DNA of 11,344 nucleotides from Saccoglossus kowalevskii (lineage: Eukaryota; Hemichordata; Enteropneusta; Harrimaniidae): NCBI RefSeq assembly GCF_000003605.2, contig NW_003107096.1:202359-213702 (forward strand). Reading direction: 5' to 3'. The first letter of the stretch is position 1. Every line of letters starts with the position of its first letter. The notes under the pieces are model-generated. The model searched no databases. It was not told the DNA's origin and was given only the letters and a program-made list of their open reading frames with translations. The translations under genes and the position numbers were made by a program. Shown here piece after piece: positions 9,501-11,344 of this stretch.

Positions 9501-10085
9501 TTATTATTATTAAAATGATTCCATTCATTGTTATCATCGAGGTCAATGTGTACATACAATAGTACTGAAATTAATGTGCTACACGAGAAGAGTCATTCAC
9601 AATATATAATGTACAATACAAATAGTATGTGGACATAGAATAATACTGCGATTCCGTTTACAACATTGTATAATATTAATGATGCCCTCGCATTCGGCTC
9701 TGGCATTATCTATATTATGGCCATGACTACCATCCTTTGGACAGGTATAATACTGTCACAAACATGTATTATTATTTAAATATTGAATGGCCCATACTGT
9801 TAAAATACCTTTAGGGGTCATCTGCATAAGTTCTTCTGACCAGAATATTCCATCTTGAACCACAGTTGAACCATTTATAGCTAAGTTACGACCATTTACC
9901 GTGTTAAAGTCTGGTATACCGCTCTTATTAGGAACTTTGTATTGCATATGTCTATCAACATGAATAGGCGTAAACACGTCCATAGGCAGCCGAGTATTGT
10001 CCTGATTCTTGTACATAGTTCCCAGTATGATATACAGGGCTCCCAAAGCTATGAAGCAAAGTAACAAATTCAATAGTAATTCCAT
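6066..10085 (-). CDS. FJX1: Four-jointed box kinase (FJX1/Fj family), five exons, frame broken in exon 4
   Basis: Exons on the minus strand are 10085-9809, 9278-9102, 8683-8494, 6840-6693 and 6522-6066. All borders are GT-AG, and intron phases are consistent (1, 1, 2, 2). The exons total 1249 bases, one more than a multiple of three. The product would be about 415 residues, close to vertebrate FJX1 (about 437). Landmarks in order are an N-terminal signal anchor (about residues 3-23), DGIFWSEEL, a cysteine-bearing SDGSQWCARY block, GELMAYY, MTKWIPKL, the catalytic-loop segment LDYLMAESDR and the metal-binding LDNE, then LLKSVCIFRRQT. In this secretory kinase family (related to FAM20), the Asp of DR and the DNE motif are the active-site residues. 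Drosophila Four-jointed phosphorylates Fat/Dachsous cadherin repeats in the Golgi. As written, the frame ends at TAA 6774-6776 (residue 237), before the catalytic core. See the exon 4 entry. Identity is firm from the order of motifs; functional status is unknown. Confidence 0.88.
6693..6840 (-). CDS. FJX1: Four-jointed exon 4: catalytic-loop exon with +1 frame break
   Basis: The acceptor TTAATTCAG|ACAG at 6842-6841 keeps frame with exon 3 and gives RQVPNIMRYGDRLLHIDNPNVQ, then TAA at 6774-6776. One base later, the next frame gives NVTQHELFSLIAYSDAAV and LDYLMAESDR. This matches the family's NLSQAELVDLV...FDYLTANFDR and joins exon 5 in phase. Family order therefore requires both halves, with one surplus base between about 6825 and 6774. 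The AAA at 6784-6786 is one candidate site. An internal acceptor, TGTTCAG|TAACG, starting an 84-base exon at 6776, would restore frame by skipping 64 bases. Confidence 0.82.
6841..8493 (-). other. Four-jointed intron 3 (1653 bp)
   Basis: This is the longest intron, bounded by GTGAGT (8493 side) and TTCAG (6841 side). It contains an imperfect two-copy motif, TTTAGCGT(G/C)GTTA(C/T)TCTG, at 7122 and 7238. Around 7480-7520 it has text of the type seen in dispersed animal repeats (CAAAATGGCTGACTAGCGGTC). A 64-codon plus-strand ORF at 7232-7426 has no recognisable domain. No nested gene was found. Confidence 0.7.
8494..8683 (-). CDS. FJX1: Four-jointed exon 3: GE-x-x-x-YY helix to TKWIPKL
   Basis: Exon 3 starts after AATCAG|GTGAAC, completing Gly152. 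It encodes residues 153-214: ELMAYYFSLMM, YIPPVML, a WGSELVKTFLNKSEW stretch and IITMTKWIPKLSR. These align in order with the family's GEALSYYLA, VPPL, W..V...L and VSLTRWLPNL. The donor is AGAAG|GTGAGT at 8493-8492, phase 2. Confidence 0.88.
8684..9101 (-). other. Four-jointed intron 2 (418 bp)
   Basis: A GT-AG intron (GTAAGG ... AATCAG). It is AT-rich with nothing else recognisable. The ORF that runs into it from exon 2 is simply exon read-through. Confidence 0.8.
9102..9278 (-). CDS. FJX1: Four-jointed exon 2: cysteine block and DG-x-ARY
   Basis: Exon 2 follows a strong acceptor (pyrimidine tract, then CACAG|GGCC). It completes Gly93 and encodes residues 94-151. It carries three NxS/T sequons, Cys121, and NNSRVTLSDGSQWCARY, which matches the family's CG.S.NR...DGT.ACVRY block. 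The donor is TTTTAG|GTAAGG at 9101-9100, phase 1. Confidence 0.87.
9279..9808 (-). other. Four-jointed intron 1 (530 bp)
   Basis: A GT-AG intron (GTATTT ... TTTCACAG), strongly AT-rich, with a long T/C tract before the acceptor on the minus strand. No gene or repeat was recognised in it. Confidence 0.78.
9809..10085 (-). CDS. FJX1: Four-jointed exon 1: signal anchor and stem
   Basis: Exon 1 encodes residues 1-92 plus one base of codon 93. ATG 10085-10083 is followed at once by a hydrophobic run (LLLNLLLCFIALGALYIIL), typical of a type II Golgi signal anchor, so it is the natural start. A low-complexity stem with an N-glycosylation sequon (NGS, 71-73) leads into VVQDGIFWSEEL, the first conserved block of the family. 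The donor is AAAG|GTATTT at 9808-9807. Reading past it gives only TVWAIQYLNNN and a stop, which does not resemble the family. Confidence 0.85.
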
Positions 10086-10122
10086 ACTGTTTAATCGATG
10101 TTTCCAGCATGAATGAAATTGG

Positions 10123-10130
10123 TTATATAA
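10123..10130 (-). promoter_or_regulatory. TATA-like box upstream of the four-jointed start
   Basis: TTATATAA lies 38-45 bases upstream of the ATG at 10085. If used as a TATA box it would put transcription start only about 10 bases before the ATG. That is short, so the real promoter may lie further upstream or this may be chance in AT-rich DNA. Confidence 0.25.
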
Positions 10131-10302
10131 TCACATGAAAATAATTATGATGATAACAGTAAATCGCTTGTGTGTTTATATGCGATTAGCATATGTGCCA
10201 CTGTGTCTAAATTTTCGAAAAAAACGGTTGGATGTCGAGACATTCTGAAAATCTGCGAGAACTTGCACATAATTCATGTATGTAAATGTGTCGAAATGGG
10301 CG

Positions 10303-10451
10303 TAGTGCGAGTGGCTAGTGCTAGTAGCACTATTCCGAAAAACTACTAGATCTAGTGCTAACATGGCACTAGATCGAGTGCTAAAATGGCACTAGATCGA
10401 GTGCTAAAATGGCACTAGATCTAGTGCTAAAATGTGCATAGTGCGAGTGGC
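10303..10451. repeat. 23-bp tandem repeat of a 16-bp palindrome, flanked by 13-bp direct repeats
   Basis: Four 23-base units occupy 10343-10365, 10366-10388, 10389-10411 and 10412-10434. The last three read GCACTAGATC(G/T)AGTGC followed by TAAAATG, and the first has three changes. With T at the variable position the 16-base core GCACTAGATCTAGTGC is a perfect palindrome. The array is bracketed by TAGTGCGAGTGGC at 10303-10315 and 10439-10451, exact 13-base direct repeats. Another palindrome, GTGCTAGTAGCAC, lies at 10318-10330. The array sits about 260 bp upstream of the four-jointed ATG. Confidence 0.92.
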
Positions 10452-10704
10452 ATTGTTATCGCATTGTCAACAACGTCGAATAATAGGAGGGGCATCAACA
10501 ACCACTTTCATATGCAAACTACAAACAGTATAAAACATCGGCAATATGCGCGAGATGTCCATAATAATACTTTCTTTACCGTAATACCACGGGCACGCGC
10601 CCCTCCCTGGGCAAGCGCCCACCCCCTGTTTTCACAAAAGTTACATGTTGGGGACATCCTCGGTTAAACGCCCAGGGTGATTTTTAGCCAAGAACTGGGT
10701 CAAC
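10452..10704. other. Intergenic stretch with a GC-rich patch
   Basis: A plus-strand ORF (10434-10667) starts inside the palindromic repeat and has no domain, so it is not called as a gene. A GC-rich patch (10588-10626) contains CCCTGGGC (10605-10612), whose inverted copy GCCCAGGG occurs at 10670-10677. The significance is unknown. Confidence 0.4.
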
Positions 10705-10718
10705 AATAAAGTTTTATT
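10705..10718. terminator. Overlapping poly(A) signals on both strands
   Basis: AATAAA on the plus strand (10705-10710) and AATAAA on the minus strand (10713-10718) lie back to back in AATAAAGTTTTATT. A second minus-strand AATAAA occurs at 10741-10746. The minus-strand signals lie 107-140 bases beyond the HIRAN-like ORF's stop and could end its transcript. No plus-strand gene that would use the other signal was found. Confidence 0.45.
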
Positions 10719-10770
10719 TGTCAAAAACGAACGCGTTCGATTTATTTAAATAGTGTGTTTGTTACGGTAG

Positions 10771-10807
10771 TTCTCTTTTTGGAGTGTGTGGTGGCCTGAA
10801 AAGGGCC
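10771..10807 (-). promoter_or_regulatory. Histone-type 3' end: stem-loop plus downstream element
   Basis: The minus strand reads AAAGC, then GGCCCTTTTCAGGCC (10807-10793), ACCACACACTCC, then AAAAAGAGAA (10780-10771). Metazoan replication-dependent histone mRNAs end in GGYYCTTTTCARRRCC-ACCA, with a purine-rich histone downstream element about 10-15 bases later that pairs with U7 snRNA. The match is complete except for one missing G in the 3' arm, which shortens or bulges the 6-bp stem. It lies 45 bases after the TAA stop of the upstream ORF, a spacing typical of histone genes. Whether it still binds SLBP is unknown. Confidence 0.75.
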
Positions 10808-10852
10808 GCTTTGTTTGTGTTTTTACGTAAAAACTCATTGGAACTTAACGAC

Positions 10853-11188
10853 TTAAGATGAACCACGCAGCATGTGGCGCACACGTTCTGCTTTCTCTTC
10901 ATTCACGATGAATCCAATATTGCAATATTGCAACGATCCATACCTTGGTGGTGAGTGGTTTGAATCACTTAGCTTTGGTTTCAAAACGTAGCATTTCGCT
11001 GACTGTGATTCCATAACGGGAGCTAGCACTTTTGAGACATCACGTCGTAAACTTGCTACTTTCTTTCCATCCTTCATCACAGCATGTGAATTATTTTTCT
11101 GTCGTTGAAGAAAAAACATTTTGCCGACCTCAAGTCCATTACGATAACCATAATGAGGCATGCCGACGATGGGAACTTGTTGCATCAT
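10853..11188 (-). CDS. Small HIRAN-like domain protein, single exon, 111 aa
   Basis: The ORF is uninterrupted from ATG 11188-11186 to TAA 10853-10855. An in-frame TAA 18 bases upstream fixes the first ATG (a second Met follows). Residues 6-60 fit the HIRAN pattern by eye: PIVGMPHYGYRNGLEVG, FFLQRQKNN, a shortened AVMKDGKKV and LRRDVSKVLAPVMES. These correspond to the family's V.G..Y......G..l.L.RE..N..d.nAv.V...G..vG.l.r..a..LAP. The usual YDPNAI stretch is partly missing. HIRAN domains bind DNA ends in HLTF-type helicases and also occur alone in many invertebrate proteins. The tail (YGSLQYCNIGFIVNEEKAERVRHML) is not recognised. There is no signal peptide or membrane segment. A TATA-like CATAAAAAAC lies at 11280-11271. 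Downstream stands a histone-like 3' end. The family call is tentative; being a real gene is likelier than the function. Confidence 0.5.
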   Translation of the reverse strand: MMQQVPIVGMPHYGYRNGLEVGKMFFLQRQKNNSHAVMKDGKKVASLRRDVSKVLAPVMESQSAKCYVLKPKLSDSNHSPPRYGSLQYCNIGFIVNEEKAERVRHMLRGSS

Positions 11189-11344
11189 CGTTATTTTTGT
11201 AATTTAGTCACGTGTGTGGGTGCGTGAATAAATCATGTTAATGAGATCGACCAGAGTTTATTTTCAGTCTGTTTTTTATGTATCGCCATTTGGATATGTT
11301 TATGTATTCACAATAGTTTGTAAACATTTCACATCAGTAATAAA
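11189..11344. other. Upstream region of the HIRAN-like ORF
   Basis: AT-rich DNA holding CATAAAAAAC on the minus strand (11280-11271), about 83 bases before the ATG, which could serve as a TATA box. No CCAAT, octamer or other histone-type promoter element was recognised. Confidence 0.3.

Noticed and set aside
10434-10667. 77-codon plus-strand ORF
   Set aside because: It begins in the palindromic repeat, has low-complexity composition and no domain.

Overview
The window looks like animal nuclear DNA. It is AT-rich and gene-poor, its one recognisable large gene is split by GT-AG introns, and it is dotted with decayed transposon pieces, minisatellites and an inverted-repeat element. The repeat types (Crypton/DUF3504 relic, foldback element, possible DIRS piece) and the gene set fit a marine invertebrate, perhaps a mollusc or another lophotrochozoan. 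No single sequence here fixes the phylum.

Layout. 1-430: a (TTTA)n microsatellite and featureless AT-rich DNA. 431-1108 (+): a broken Crypton-derived DUF3504 tyrosine-recombinase-like reading frame, interrupted by an in-frame TAG. 1109-3980: no convincing host gene; it holds a CCAAGACT-rich patch, a 26-bp minisatellite (2725-2906), a possible DIRS-type reverse transcriptase scrap (minus, 3154-3351) and three diverged ~80-bp repeats. 3992-4572: a foldback/MITE-like element with ~92-bp inverted ends and a probable target duplication. 4591-6065: AT-rich intergenic DNA with a weak hammerhead-like core. 6066-10085 (minus): a five-exon four-jointed box kinase gene (FJX1/Fj family). 10303-10451: a 23-bp tandem palindromic repeat just upstream of that gene. 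10853-11188 (minus): a small single-exon ORF with a HIRAN-like fold, followed by a near-perfect replication-dependent-histone 3' end (stem-loop plus purine-rich downstream element) and then AATAAA signals.

How the parts relate. The four-jointed gene and the HIRAN-like ORF are both on the minus strand, with the HIRAN-like ORF about 770 bp upstream of the kinase start. They are separate transcription units, because polyadenylation signals and the palindromic repeat lie between them. The Fj family acts in the Golgi, where Drosophila Four-jointed phosphorylates Fat and Dachsous cadherin repeats in planar polarity and growth control.

The two most notable points are these. First, the four-jointed gene carries a single-base reading-frame break in exon 4, just before the catalytic motif, and an internal splice acceptor could bypass it. 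Second, a histone-type 3' processing signal sits at histone-like spacing behind a non-histone ORF. All calls come from reading the sequence and from remembered family patterns; no searches were run.
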